Assembly (NCBI GenBank): GCA_964388945.1 | Contig: CAYMCM010000041.1 | Span: 1-21,526, forward strand | DNA: 21,526 bases | Direction: 5' to 3' | From: Roseburia_D sp964388945 | Lineage (GTDB): Bacteria > Bacillota > Clostridia > Lachnospirales > Lachnospiraceae | In this document: positions 1 to 7,825 of the stretch, one piece after another | How the letters are laid out: each line of letters begins with the position of its first letter | Numbering within the stretch: position 1 is the first letter of the stretch | Translations under genes and position numbers: made by a program | The notes under the pieces: generated by a model | The model's database searches: none | What the model was told of the DNA's origin: nothing | Seen by the model: only the letters and a program-made list of their open reading frames with translations

Positions 1-54
<54 letters not shown>

Positions 55-81
55 ATTCCTGTTTTTCCAACAGCAAAAATA

Positions 82-110
82 ATTTTACATGAAGTAATCC
101 ATTTTGTCAA
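82..110 (-). promoter_or_regulatory. sigma-A promoter of tRNA-Phe
   Basis: On the minus strand, -35 TTGACA (105-110) and -10 TAAAAT (82-87) are separated by exactly 17 bases. The DNA just upstream (about 115-141) is almost pure A/T with A-tracts on this strand, which looks like an UP element of the kind found at stable-RNA promoters. The start site should fall near 75, giving a leader of about 20 bases before the tRNA. Confidence 0.85.
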
Positions 111-141
111 GGATTTTTCATTATTTTTTTATTATTTTTTT

Positions 142-174
142 GTTCGGGGAATCCGCCATTTGAATTCCCCGAAC
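142..174. repeat. Perfect 11-bp inverted repeat downstream of the amylase gene
   Basis: Arms 142-152 and 164-174 (GTTCGGGGAAT / ATTCCCCGAAC) flank an 11-base loop. The position after the amylase stop suggests an RNA hairpin ending the maltodextrin operon. On the minus strand, however, the hairpin is followed by A-tracts, not a U-run, so a standard intrinsic terminator is not supported. It may be a 3' stabilising hairpin or a weak terminator. Confidence 0.5.
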
Positions 175-243
175 AAGCTGACCGGATGTGTATCTCTACA
201 TATCTGCAATGCCATAGATGCTTTATGCCCTTCACATACCGTT

Positions 244-1878
244 CTACTCCATAACCGCCACGGAATAGGTCGGCAGTGACAATGTTCCACCCGAAAATAC
301 GATTTCTTCCTCTGTTGTTGCAAGTGCTCCGCCAAGGCTCATATCCCCCGCTTTTCTGCCGCCCAGAGACTGACCGGACAAATCTATGGTTTCTGCCTGT
401 TCGGACAGATTAAACGCGATCAGAATCTCCCTGTCATTCCAGGTCTTTTGGATCACGCAGACATTTTCATCGGAGAGATCTTTCAAGAACGATACCTGCC
501 CTCTTGCAATCTCCGGATAGGCATTGCGCAGCTTTATAACGGCGCGGTAAAAGTTATAGACCGAATCCGGATCATCCTTCTGTTCTTCCAGACTTCCATA
601 CTTCATCTTGAGCGCATCCATGCCCTCCGGTCCGTCACACATGCCTTCCGCTGTTTTATCCGTACTCCAGTACATCGGTGCGCGCTTATTCTCATCTTTA
701 CCGGAGCCTTTCATGCCAAGCTCCTCGCCGTAATACAAAAACGCATTTCCGCTCATAAACAGATTCATAGCACCGGAGATCTTCGTCATATTTTCACTGT
801 AATCACCGGAATAATAGCCGGCACTGCGTGCCGTATCATGATTGGTATAAAATGGTGCGTCAATATAATCTTCATTGTAAGCTGCCAGTTTCTTTTGTAC
901 ATTGCAGACCGCATTTCCATAGGAAGATGCGTTATAACCGGAAGTCTTCTTCAAACTGTCCGCAATGATTCCGTCCGCGTTTGCAAATGCGAAATCAAAA
1001 CAGCTATCAATCCCACTTTCATAATACTGCGCATAAATATCAAGATCCTGCCACACTTCCGCTACAATATAAGCGTCTTCGCTCTTTTCCTTCACCATGG
1101 AATTAAACCAGGACAGGATCTCCACATTCTTCGTTGTCTGTCCTGTCTGATATTCACCTGCTGCATCCAGACGGAAACCATCCACACCAAGATCCATCCA
1201 AAAGGAAGTGATATCGTCAAATTCGCCTCGCACTGACTCGTTTTCCAGATTCAGATCCGGCATTTCGCTCCAGAACTGCGCCTCATAATACCAGTCCGTA
1301 TCGCCTACCTGATAGTAGACATCTCCTTTTGGCTCTTTCGTAAAATTGTAATAGCCAAAATACGGACATTCCGCTTCCGATGGTTCTGCGCCATCAAGCC
1401 CCTCGATATAATCACACGCCGTCTGAAACCACGAATGCCCGGATGACGTATGATTCATAACCAGATCGATGATAAGACGAATACCTCTGTTATGGCACTC
1501 TGTGACCAGTTCCTCAAAATCCTCCAGACTGCCGTACTGTGCATCAATATTTTTATAGTCTGTTACATCATATTTATGATATGTCGCAGACGGCATAATT
1601 GGCATAAGCCAGATCCCATTGCACCCAAGATCGGTATCTGTCTTATCGTCTCCGTCATTGATATAATCAAGTTTGTCGATCAGTCCCTGGATGTCCCCGA
1701 TCCCGTCTCCATTGCTGTCATAAAAGCTGTACAAAAACACCTCGTAATAAGTCCGGTACTTGTCATCTATGACCTCCGGCTCTTTTTCCTTTGTTCCCGT
1801 AGCATTTCCGGCAAATATTCCGGTCACAAGCAGTAAAACCGCAAGCACAAGCGCCTGCACTCTTCTTTTTGTCTTCAT
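244..1878 (-). CDS. Secreted GH13 alpha-amylase
   Basis: This 544-residue enzyme is predicted to hydrolyse alpha-1,4 bonds of starch or maltodextrin outside the cell. Residues 1-25 form a signal peptide with basic start and hydrophobic core; no lipobox cysteine or wall anchor is visible. The GH13 catalytic core spans about 40-440. Region I is DLVMNH (D138, N142, H143), the nucleophile is D238 in GFRLDAA, the acid/base is E274 in VAEVW, and region IV is TNHD (D348). A DSNGDGIGD loop at 54-62 resembles a calcium site. A small beta domain follows from about 450. The ATG follows a GAAAGAAG ribosome site. It is last in the malE-malF-malG operon, after a hairpin that may reduce its expression. Family assignment is secure; exact product specificity (alpha-amylase, oligo-1,6-glucosidase or similar) is inferred. 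Confidence 0.9.
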   Translation of the reverse strand: MKTKRRVQALVLAVLLLVTGIFAGNATGTKEKEPEVIDDKYRTYYEVFLYSFYDSNGDGIGDIQGLIDKLDYINDGDDKTDTDLGCNGIWLMPIMPSATYHKYDVTDYKNIDAQYGSLEDFEELVTECHNRGIRLIIDLVMNHTSSGHSWFQTACDYIEGLDGAEPSEAECPYFGYYNFTKEPKGDVYYQVGDTDWYYEAQFWSEMPDLNLENESVRGEFDDITSFWMDLGVDGFRLDAAGEYQTGQTTKNVEILSWFNSMVKEKSEDAYIVAEVWQDLDIYAQYYESGIDSCFDFAFANADGIIADSLKKTSGYNASSYGNAVCNVQKKLAAYNEDYIDAPFYTNHDTARSAGYYSGDYSENMTKISGAMNLFMSGNAFLYYGEELGMKGSGKDENKRAPMYWSTDKTAEGMCDGPEGMDALKMKYGSLEEQKDDPDSVYNFYRAVIKLRNAYPEIARGQVSFLKDLSDENVCVIQKTWNDREILIAFNLSEQAETIDLSGQSLGGRKAGDMSLGGALATTEEEIVFSGGTLSLPTYSVAVME

Positions 1879-1913
1879 TTCTTCTTTCCCCCAACATAAA
1901 CTTATTTCCCCGA

Positions 1914-1950
1914 AAAAGTAAGGGCTGCCCCCTGTATACGGAGACAGCCC
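1914..1950 (-). terminator. Hairpin terminator/attenuator between malG and the amylase gene
   Basis: On the minus strand an 11-bp stem (1940-1950 with 1922-1932, two G-U pairs, core GGGCTG/CAGCCC) closes a 7-base loop. It is followed by TTACTTTTT. It lies between the malG stop and the amylase start, and no separate amylase promoter is obvious. It is therefore best read as a partial terminator that lowers, but does not abolish, amylase transcription. Confidence 0.7.
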
Positions 1951-1959
1951 AAAAAATCA

Positions 1960-2835
1960 TTAACCCTTTACCGCACCACTCATTCCATCAACATAGAATT
2001 TCTGTGTCGCAAGGAATAAGATCGCGATCGGGATTGATACGATAACTGCGCCCGCAGCGAAGCAGGTGTACCAGCCATCAATATATTCTTTTTCAAGCAT
2101 CTTCCAAAGACCAATGGATACGGTGTAATACTTCGCATCCGCACGGCAGATAACTTTTGCGAAAATGAAATCCAGCCACGGACTCATGAAAGATGTGATA
2201 ATCGTATAAACGATGATCGGTTTACTGAGCGGGACGATGATCTTGGTAAATACCTGCCATCTTGTCGCACCGTCAATGATCGCAGCTTCATCGAGTGCCT
2301 TCGGAATCGTATCAAAGAAACCTTTTGCCACATAGAAGCCTACGCCGGTTCCCGCCGAATACACAATAATAAGTGCAACACGGATCATGGAACCCTCAGA
2401 AAGTCCGATCGCCTTTAAGATATAGTAAACAGCGATCATGGACATGAACGACGGAAACAGTCCTAAGATCATCGCAAAGTTCATAAACGGTTTTCTCATC
2501 TTAAAGCGCATTCTTGACATACAGTACGCAACAGAAAGTACGAAAATTGTTGCTATAATGCAGGTAAAGATTGCAATGATAAAGGTATTTAAGAACATCT
2601 GCGGAAAATCTAAAATACTGGTATCGGTAAACAGTTTTTTATAGTTGTTCAGTGTATAAGTTTTCGGGAAAAAGGTCGTTACATAAGAACCTTTTTCTCC
2701 ACGGAAACTGGTCAGGATTACCCAGAAAATAGGTAACAGCCAGATAAATGCCAATATTGCAAGGATGACATGAACAATGACATTAACAATTTTCTTTTTT
2801 ACTTTTGAACCTGAAACTTTTTTCTGTGCTGCCAT
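1960..2835 (-). CDS. malG: Maltodextrin ABC transporter permease, MalG type
   Basis: This 291-residue integral membrane protein is the second permease of a carbohydrate ABC importer (CUT1 family). About six hydrophobic segments are visible, the first at 18-41. The cytoplasmic EAA loop, contact point for the ATPase, is at about 183-202 (DEAAIIDGAT). The C-terminus AVKG is typical of MalG-like permeases. The ATG shares one base with the malF stop, so the two subunits are translationally coupled. No ATPase gene is present; in Gram-positives a shared MsmK-like ATPase encoded elsewhere usually serves such importers. Maltodextrin as substrate is inferred from the neighbouring amylase and regulator. 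Confidence 0.93.
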   Translation of the reverse strand: MAAQKKVSGSKVKKKIVNVIVHVILAILAFIWLLPIFWVILTSFRGEKGSYVTTFFPKTYTLNNYKKLFTDTSILDFPQMFLNTFIIAIFTCIIATIFVLSVAYCMSRMRFKMRKPFMNFAMILGLFPSFMSMIAVYYILKAIGLSEGSMIRVALIIVYSAGTGVGFYVAKGFFDTIPKALDEAAIIDGATRWQVFTKIIVPLSKPIIVYTIITSFMSPWLDFIFAKVICRADAKYYTVSIGLWKMLEKEYIDGWYTCFAAGAVIVSIPIAILFLATQKFYVDGMSGAVKG

Positions 2836-4214
2836 TACATGAATCCCTCCTCATCTTTATAGGATGTCGTGTTGCGGTAAGTTACCAATGCAACGATCGC
2901 GAGTACGATAAAGGTCATGATACCGATGACCGCACCAAGATTGTAGTAGTTCTTCTCGATCGTCAGCTTATACAGCCAGGTAACAAGAAGATCGGTCTTT
3001 CCTGCTGTAGATTCCACCGGAGTAGGATTTCCGCCGGACAGAAGGAAGATGACGTTGAAGTTGTTGACATTTCCGGTAAACTGTGTGATCAGGTACGGAG
3101 TCATGACAAACAGCATATACGGCAGTGTGATCTTAAAGAAGGTCTGCACTGCATTCGCCCCGTCAATCTTTGCCGCTTCATAAAGTTCTCCCGGAATATT
3201 CTGCAAAATACCGGTTACCTGAAGCATAGTGTAAGGGATACCTACCCACAGGTTGATGACGATAACCGTCACACGTGCCCACATCGGACTCGTAAAGAAC
3301 GGCAGTGCACTGTCGATCAGCCCATGCTTCAACAATAATGTATTTACAATACCGGTCGGCTGTAACATAGTACGCATAATAAGCAATGATACGAACTGCG
3401 GTACTGCGATAGACAGTACAAAGCAGAATCTCCAGAAACTCTTTGCGTGTGTTTCCTTACGGTTGATAACGATTGCTAAGATCATACCGAGGATATAGTT
3501 TAAGGCAGTCGCAAAGATCGCCCATATGATCGTCCATGCCAGTACGGAATAGAATGTCTTTCCGATACTGTCGTTGAAATTCAAAATTTTCTTGAAGTTG
3601 GCAAGACCTACCCAGTCAAATAAAGTCAGGTGATCTTTTACCTTGCTGTAATTGGTAAATGCCATCGTGATCATAAAGATCAGCGGTAATACCGTAAAAA
3701 CAAGGATTCCTGTGAGTGGTGCCGCCATCAATAATTTATGTAAATTTTGATTTAACAAACTCTTGCAGTCTTCTTTAAATGTGTTCAGGTGTTTTCCGTT
3801 CTTTGCGAGGACTTCGGCTTTATAAGAACTTGTAACCGCTTCTTTCCACGCTACGATAAAACAAACCGTAATAAAAATTGTTGCTAACCCATATAACAGA
3901 AGCAGTAATGACTGATCTCCTGCTGTGTATTCATAAACGCTCTTCTGATCGTTCCAGACCTTTTCCTGTTCCCTCCATCCAAGTGATGGAAGCATTGATA
4001 AATTGTAAAAACCAGATGTTACCATAAACCAGATATAAAGCGCTTCCACGCCAAGGAACATAAGTCCCTTTATTACCTGTTTATGTACGATATTCCCCAA
4101 TCCCATGATAAGGAAAGATAACTTTGTTACGATATCTCCCTTTTTTACTGCGTTCGCAAGGGTGTATTCCGTTGCAAACTCACTTACTCTTTTCTTTTTC
4201 CCAGCCTTTTTCAC
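2835..4214 (-). CDS. malF: Maltodextrin ABC transporter permease, MalF type
   Basis: This is the first permease of the importer, 459 residues from a GTG at 4214. That start follows a perfect AAGGAGG (4223-4229) with 8-base spacing. The in-frame ATG at 4265 has no convincing ribosome site and lies next to a strong hairpin. The N-terminus is lysine-rich and is followed by extra hydrophobic segments before the core permease, as in long MalF proteins. The EAA loop is at about 343-366 (LYEAAKIDGANAVQTF). The C-terminal part carries further membrane spans. The stop overlaps the malG start. The protein pairs with MalG and receives sugar from the upstream-encoded binding lipoprotein. Confidence 0.92.
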   Translation of the reverse strand: MKKAGKKKRVSEFATEYTLANAVKKGDIVTKLSFLIMGLGNIVHKQVIKGLMFLGVEALYIWFMVTSGFYNLSMLPSLGWREQEKVWNDQKSVYEYTAGDQSLLLLLYGLATIFITVCFIVAWKEAVTSSYKAEVLAKNGKHLNTFKEDCKSLLNQNLHKLLMAAPLTGILVFTVLPLIFMITMAFTNYSKVKDHLTLFDWVGLANFKKILNFNDSIGKTFYSVLAWTIIWAIFATALNYILGMILAIVINRKETHAKSFWRFCFVLSIAVPQFVSLLIMRTMLQPTGIVNTLLLKHGLIDSALPFFTSPMWARVTVIVINLWVGIPYTMLQVTGILQNIPGELYEAAKIDGANAVQTFFKITLPYMLFVMTPYLITQFTGNVNNFNVIFLLSGGNPTPVESTAGKTDLLVTWLYKLTIEKNYYNLGAVIGIMTFIVLAIVALVTYRNTTSYKDEEGFM

Positions 4215-4275
4215 TTTTCGGGCCTCCTTGATCCTAAAAACCAGCTCGCGCTGCGAATAAATCATTTCATAGATA

Positions 4276-4303
4276 ATCCAGGATACCAGAAGGCATCCTG
4301 GAT
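4276..4303 (-). other. Strong intercistronic RNA hairpin between malE and malF
   Basis: A 12-bp stem (4292-4303 with 4276-4287, one G-U pair) closes a 4-base TTCT loop in the minus-strand transcript. No U-run follows, so it is not a usual terminator. It lies about 40 bases after the malE stop and ends about 60 bases before the GTG of malF. Such a position suits protection of the malE message from 3' exonucleases. Confidence 0.7.
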
Positions 4304-4340
4304 CATCTCTTGTTACTTATTAACTTAAACAGAAATCAGA

Positions 4341-5642
4341 TTATTCTGTAGCTTCCTCAGCGTCTGCTGCAACATCTGTGTTCATTGCAGTGTTCATATC
4401 TTCGGTCTTTTCTGCTGCATTGTCATGTGTAATATCGCCTGCAACCAGGTTCTTACCCATGTTCTCAGCCGGTGACCAGTAGTTGCCCATTGCAGATACG
4501 ATCGGCTGCATGATAGAGCAGTGATCCAGTACTTCTGCGGTAGCTGTTGCGATCGGATCATCTGCCAGAGTGATGTTTGTATTGGACGGGATGATGTTTC
4601 TCTGATCATAATGTGCCTGCTGTGCATCTTCTCCGGAAAGGAAAGCTGCAAGAGACATAGCAACCTGCGGATTCTCACAGTTCGGGTTTACACCGATTGC
4701 TTTAGAACCAGCGAAGGATTTCATCTGGCATTCTGTTCCATCGATTGTAAATGCCGGAAGTGCTGCTACACCGTAATTATCACCAAGTGCTTCTTTTACA
4801 GATTCTGCATCCCAGGAACCTGAGAAGATTGCATTTACAGAACCGTCACGCAGACCTGCGATACCAGCTCCATCCTGATCGTTGATGAAGTTCGGGTTTG
4901 CTACTAAATCTACAAGGTAGTCTGTAACTGCTGCTGCTTTATCTCCACCGAAATCGATGCCTGCTGCTTCATCGGTACCATCACCGAATAATGTACAGCC
5001 GTTTCCAGCGTAGAATGCCTGAATGTACCATGAGTTTGATAACGGGAAGGAAACCTTTCCTTTAGAGAGCATAGTATCAAAGTTCTTGATATCGTCATCA
5101 GTAAATACGCTCTTATCATAGTACATAAACCATGTATTACTTGTGAACGGGAATGCGTATACTCCATCTTTATATGTAACAGATGTTACGATCGTATCAG
5201 AGTTTGTGGATGTTACCTGATCGAGGTAAGTTCCGCCAAGCTCAGAAAGTGCATTCGCAGAAACAAGATCCGGAATGTTATCGTTTGCAAGCATGTATAC
5301 ATCTGCTGCGGATTCAACGTCTGTTGTTACGTTTGTCTTTGCGTCACCTTCTGCACATACACCAAATTCGAATGTGATATCCCAGTTTGCATGAGCTGCG
5401 TTAAATGCGTCACACTGCTCTTTCAGCCAGCCGCTGTCCTGATCTTCCTGCGGGCTCCATACAGTGATAGTACCGGACCATGCTTCCTCATCTGAAGATG
5501 CGCCTGCTTCGGTAGATGCAGCAGAATCTGTTGTTGTGCTGTTGTCTGTTGTGGTGGCTGTGCTTTCGTCTTTGCTTCCGCAGCCAGCCATAGATGCTGC
5601 CATTGCAGCTACAAGAAATAATGATAATGCTTTCTTTTTCAT
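4341..5642 (-). CDS. malE: Maltodextrin-binding lipoprotein, MalE type
   Basis: This 433-residue extracellular solute-binding protein (family 1) captures the sugar for the MalFG permease. The signal peptide ends in lipobox MAGC with C21 as the lipidated residue. A Ser/Thr/Ala-rich linker (about 26-52) follows. The folded part starts at about 56 with ITVWSPQE, typical of this family. The ATG follows GGAGAGG with 11-base spacing. It is the first gene of the operon, behind a sigma-A promoter at 5785-5813 and a LacI-type operator at 5701-5722. The intercistronic hairpin after it fits the need for more binding protein than permease. The precise oligosaccharide bound cannot be read from sequence. 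Confidence 0.92.
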   Translation of the reverse strand: MKKKALSLFLVAAMAASMAGCGSKDESTATTTDNSTTTDSAASTEAGASSDEEAWSGTITVWSPQEDQDSGWLKEQCDAFNAAHANWDITFEFGVCAEGDAKTNVTTDVESAADVYMLANDNIPDLVSANALSELGGTYLDQVTSTNSDTIVTSVTYKDGVYAFPFTSNTWFMYYDKSVFTDDDIKNFDTMLSKGKVSFPLSNSWYIQAFYAGNGCTLFGDGTDEAAGIDFGGDKAAAVTDYLVDLVANPNFINDQDGAGIAGLRDGSVNAIFSGSWDAESVKEALGDNYGVAALPAFTIDGTECQMKSFAGSKAIGVNPNCENPQVAMSLAAFLSGEDAQQAHYDQRNIIPSNTNITLADDPIATATAEVLDHCSIMQPIVSAMGNYWSPAENMGKNLVAGDITHDNAAEKTEDMNTAMNTDVAADAEEATE

Positions 5643-5700
5643 AGTTCTTTGTTCCTCTCCTTTTCTAAAATGAAGATACCGTCTTTACGCTTTAACCCAA

Positions 5701-5722
5701 TTCGTGGTAACGTTTCCACAAA
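5701..5722. promoter_or_regulatory. LacI-family operator in the malE leader
   Basis: The core is TGGTAACGTTTCCA (5705-5718), an even palindrome with the central CG typical of LacI/GalR operators. Symmetry extends to 22 bp with 9 of 11 positions matched. It is not an ideal catabolite-responsive cre site because positions 3 and 12 of the core are G and C instead of A/T. It lies roughly 56-77 bases downstream of the predicted malE start site, so binding would act as a roadblock. The adjacent LacI-type protein is the likely ligand. Confidence 0.75.
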
Positions 5723-5784
5723 TCTCCAAAAAAACGTCTGCACACGCAGTATTTTGTTTTCGTAAACTTTCGGTTCTTGAGGTA

Positions 5785-5813
5785 ATTCTATATCTCAGTT
5801 TTTGTTTTGTCAA
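5785..5813 (-). promoter_or_regulatory. sigma-A promoter of the malE-malF-malG-amylase operon
   Basis: On the minus strand, -35 TTGACA (5808-5813) and -10 TAGAAT (5785-5790) are separated by 17 bases. The predicted start near 5778 leaves a leader of about 136 bases containing the operator. Together with the lacI promoter this accounts for the 355-base divergent intergenic region 5643-5997, in which I see no other gene. Confidence 0.85.
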
Positions 5814-5937
5814 TGAAAATGCGTTCTTTTTGGTCTGTTTTGATTCATTTCCGTCGTTTTTACTGTTTTTTACGTTTTGTATTTGTGCAGTTTGACAAAT
5901 GCACTTCCGATTTTTTTCGAAAATATTTGTTTGTTGC

Positions 5938-5966
5938 TTGCAAACCATACATTTTTTCTTTATAAT
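5938..5966 (+). promoter_or_regulatory. sigma-A promoter of the lacI-type regulator
   Basis: TTGCAA (5938-5943), a 17-base spacer and TATAAT (5961-5966). The start site should be near 5973, about 25 bases before the regulator's ATG. No clear copy of the 5701-5722 operator overlaps this promoter, so autoregulation is not evident. Confidence 0.8.
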
Positions 5967-5997
5967 TCATATATTCACATATGGGAGAACAAAAGAT

Positions 5998-6999
5998 ATG
6001 GTTACGATCAAGGATATCGCGGAAAGACTTGGCATTTCTGTCAGCACCGTGTCAAAAGGCATCAACGGTGCCAGTGACATCAGTGACGAATTGCGGCAGC
6101 AGGTTTTGGACACTGCGATCGAAATGGGATACCGCTCCAAGCGGATGCGTAAAGAGCAAAACAAAAGACTCTGTATTTTTATTGAAAACATGGCATATGA
6201 ATCTGATGCCCAGTTTGGTTATGAGCTGATCCTCGGTTTCCGGCAGGCGGCACTCAGAGACAACTGGGATGTAACTGTGATCCCGGTCACTCCGGAACTG
6301 CAGCAGAAGGAACGCTACGATATTTATATGTTGAAAAACGGTTATTCCGGTGCTTTCCTGCTTGGATTTGCCCTTCAGGATGCCTGGATGGAGCAGTTTG
6401 TCTCTACAACGATTCCAACCGTTCTTTTAGACAACTATATCCCAAAAAATCCACATGTAAGCTATATCGGTACAGACAACTTCGAAGGCATCGATCTCGC
6501 AGTTGCGCATCTTGCCGAACTTGGTCATACCCGTATTGCCCTTTTGAACGGATCGCCTCACTCTCTGGTGTCCGACCAGCGTGAGCAGGCATTTTTACGC
6601 AGTATGGAAAATCATCATCTGACCCCCAACCGCAACCTGATCGCACAGGGCTATTATGTGCCGGAAAGTGCCAAATACCACGTGTCACACTTTTTGGAAA
6701 GCGGTGCCACTGCTATTCTCTGCGGAAGCGACCTTATTGCTTCCGGTGTGATCGCCGAATGTCAGGCACACGGTTTTTCGGTTCCCGAAGATATAAGCGT
6801 GACCGGTTTTGACGATCTGCCGATCTCCGCGCAGCTAAATCCGCCGCTCACAACCATCCGCCAGGATCGCGCAGAACTCGGAAAATGCGGTTACTTCACT
6901 TTAAATTCTCTGATGCGCGGTGTTTCGATCAGCCGCACACTGATGCGCCCGCAGCTCATTGCCCGGGCTTCCACAAAAAAACACGACCTGTTCGGATAA
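5998..6999 (+). CDS. LacI/GalR-family transcriptional regulator of the maltodextrin operon
   Basis: This 333-residue protein has an N-terminal helix-turn-helix (residues 1-45, TIKDIAERLGISVSTVSKGI) whose second helix matches the DNA-recognition helix of LacI proteins. A periplasmic-binding-protein-like effector domain follows to the end, with SVTGFDDLPIS near 270, the usual C-terminal subdomain signature. I chose the ATG at 5998 because GGGAG (5983-5987) lies 10 bases upstream and the homology starts at residue 2; an upstream extension would run through the -35 and -10 elements. It is divergent from malE and likely represses that operon until a maltodextrin-derived effector binds. The effector is inferred from context. 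Confidence 0.93.
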   Translation: MVTIKDIAERLGISVSTVSKGINGASDISDELRQQVLDTAIEMGYRSKRMRKEQNKRLCIFIENMAYESDAQFGYELILGFRQAALRDNWDVTVIPVTPELQQKERYDIYMLKNGYSGAFLLGFALQDAWMEQFVSTTIPTVLLDNYIPKNPHVSYIGTDNFEGIDLAVAHLAELGHTRIALLNGSPHSLVSDQREQAFLRSMENHHLTPNRNLIAQGYYVPESAKYHVSHFLESGATAILCGSDLIASGVIAECQAHGFSVPEDISVTGFDDLPISAQLNPPLTTIRQDRAELGKCGYFTLNSLMRGVSISRTLMRPQLIARASTKKHDLFG

Positions 7000-7058
7000 T
7001 AAAAAATCAGGACTTCCGCCCGACCTTTTCGTCTCCGGAAATCCTGATTTTATTTTTA
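6998..7058. terminator. Bidirectional terminator between lacI-type gene and DUF4097 gene
   Basis: Arms 7003-7018 and 7036-7051 form 10 + 5 bp around one mismatch, with a 17-base loop. The plus strand ends in TTTTATTTTTAT and the minus strand in TTTTTTATTAT. It starts at the lacI stop and ends four bases from the convergent DUF4097 stop, so it serves both genes. Confidence 0.9.
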
Positions 7059-7062
7059 TCTA

Positions 7063-7812
7063 TTAATTGATCGTCACATCAATGTCTCCGACATCTGCCG
7101 ATATATCAAGAAAGCCCTCCGCATCCGGTGCATTGATCCGGCTGCTGCTCTTTACTTTCTCTCCGTTTAACCTCGCTTCGCCGACACCCGTCTCGAGTGA
7201 AACATTATAATCCTTAATTTCCCCGATCAGCGACACATCCACATCTCCGACATCCGATATTGCCTCTAAATTTTTCGCCCGGACTTTATCCAGCATAACA
7301 TCTCCGACATCCGCATCAATGGTACACTCTGTAAACTCCGCGTTTTCTGCCGTCAGATCCCCGACATCCAGTATACATTCAAAGTTTTCCGCGATAATTT
7401 CACGGACATCCACATCCCCGACATCCGAAGTGATATCTACATCTTTTAACACCGCCCCCTCCGGCACAGTAATAATCATTGCTGCCGGCTGACTCTGCAC
7501 AATTCCGATATGCCAATGTTTTTTCTGTTTCTGTGTGACCGTAAGCACACCATCCTCCAGACTATACTCCGGCGCATCTTTTCCAGCCGCGTGATAGGTA
7601 AGGCTGTATTCTTTGCCTTTCTCTATTGTAATATCCAGCGTATCTGCCTCTACGCTGATCTTGCCAAAAGCATCCAGTGTCTCCATACGTCCTGACACTT
7701 CCTCATTTCCCTCATCCTTTTCCAGCCATCCGAACGTGTCCGCACCGACACGCCATAAAATACAGCCGACCGTGATCACGGCAAGAACACTTAAATATAT
7801 CGCTCTCTTCAT
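7063..7812 (-). CDS. DUF4097 beta-repeat membrane-anchored protein
   Basis: The 249-residue protein starts at the ATG at 7812, behind GAGGAGGGAG; an in-frame ATG at 7863 lies inside the upstream gene and has no ribosome site. Residues 5-21 form a single membrane anchor or uncleaved signal. The rest is a DUF4097 (putative adhesin) domain expected to fold as a beta-solenoid facing outward. DVGD recurs at residues 130, 149, 168, 187 and 240, with a degenerate VGE near 210. The first four are exactly 19 residues apart. It is third in a padR-HAAS-DUF4097 operon, a common Firmicute arrangement often linked to cell-envelope regulation. Its biochemical role is unknown. Confidence 0.85.
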   Translation of the reverse strand: MKRAIYLSVLAVITVGCILWRVGADTFGWLEKDEGNEEVSGRMETLDAFGKISVEADTLDITIEKGKEYSLTYHAAGKDAPEYSLEDGVLTVTQKQKKHWHIGIVQSQPAAMIITVPEGAVLKDVDITSDVGDVDVREIIAENFECILDVGDLTAENAEFTECTIDADVGDVMLDKVRAKNLEAISDVGDVDVSLIGEIKDYNVSLETGVGEARLNGEKVKSSSRINAPDAEGFLDISADVGDIDVTIN

Positions 7813-7825
7813 TTTTTCTCCCTCC

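Noticed and set aside
448..1236. 262-codon plus-strand ORF antisense to the amylase
   Set aside because: The opposite strand carries all GH13 catalytic motifs; this frame has no ribosome site and no recognisable domain.
5705..5718. Catabolite-responsive cre element
   Set aside because: The palindrome departs from the cre consensus symmetrically at positions 3 and 12, so a local LacI-type operator is a better reading.
5899..5997. Upstream extension of the LacI-type regulator
   Set aside because: It would put the -35 and -10 of its promoter inside the coding region; residues before the HTH are not family-like.
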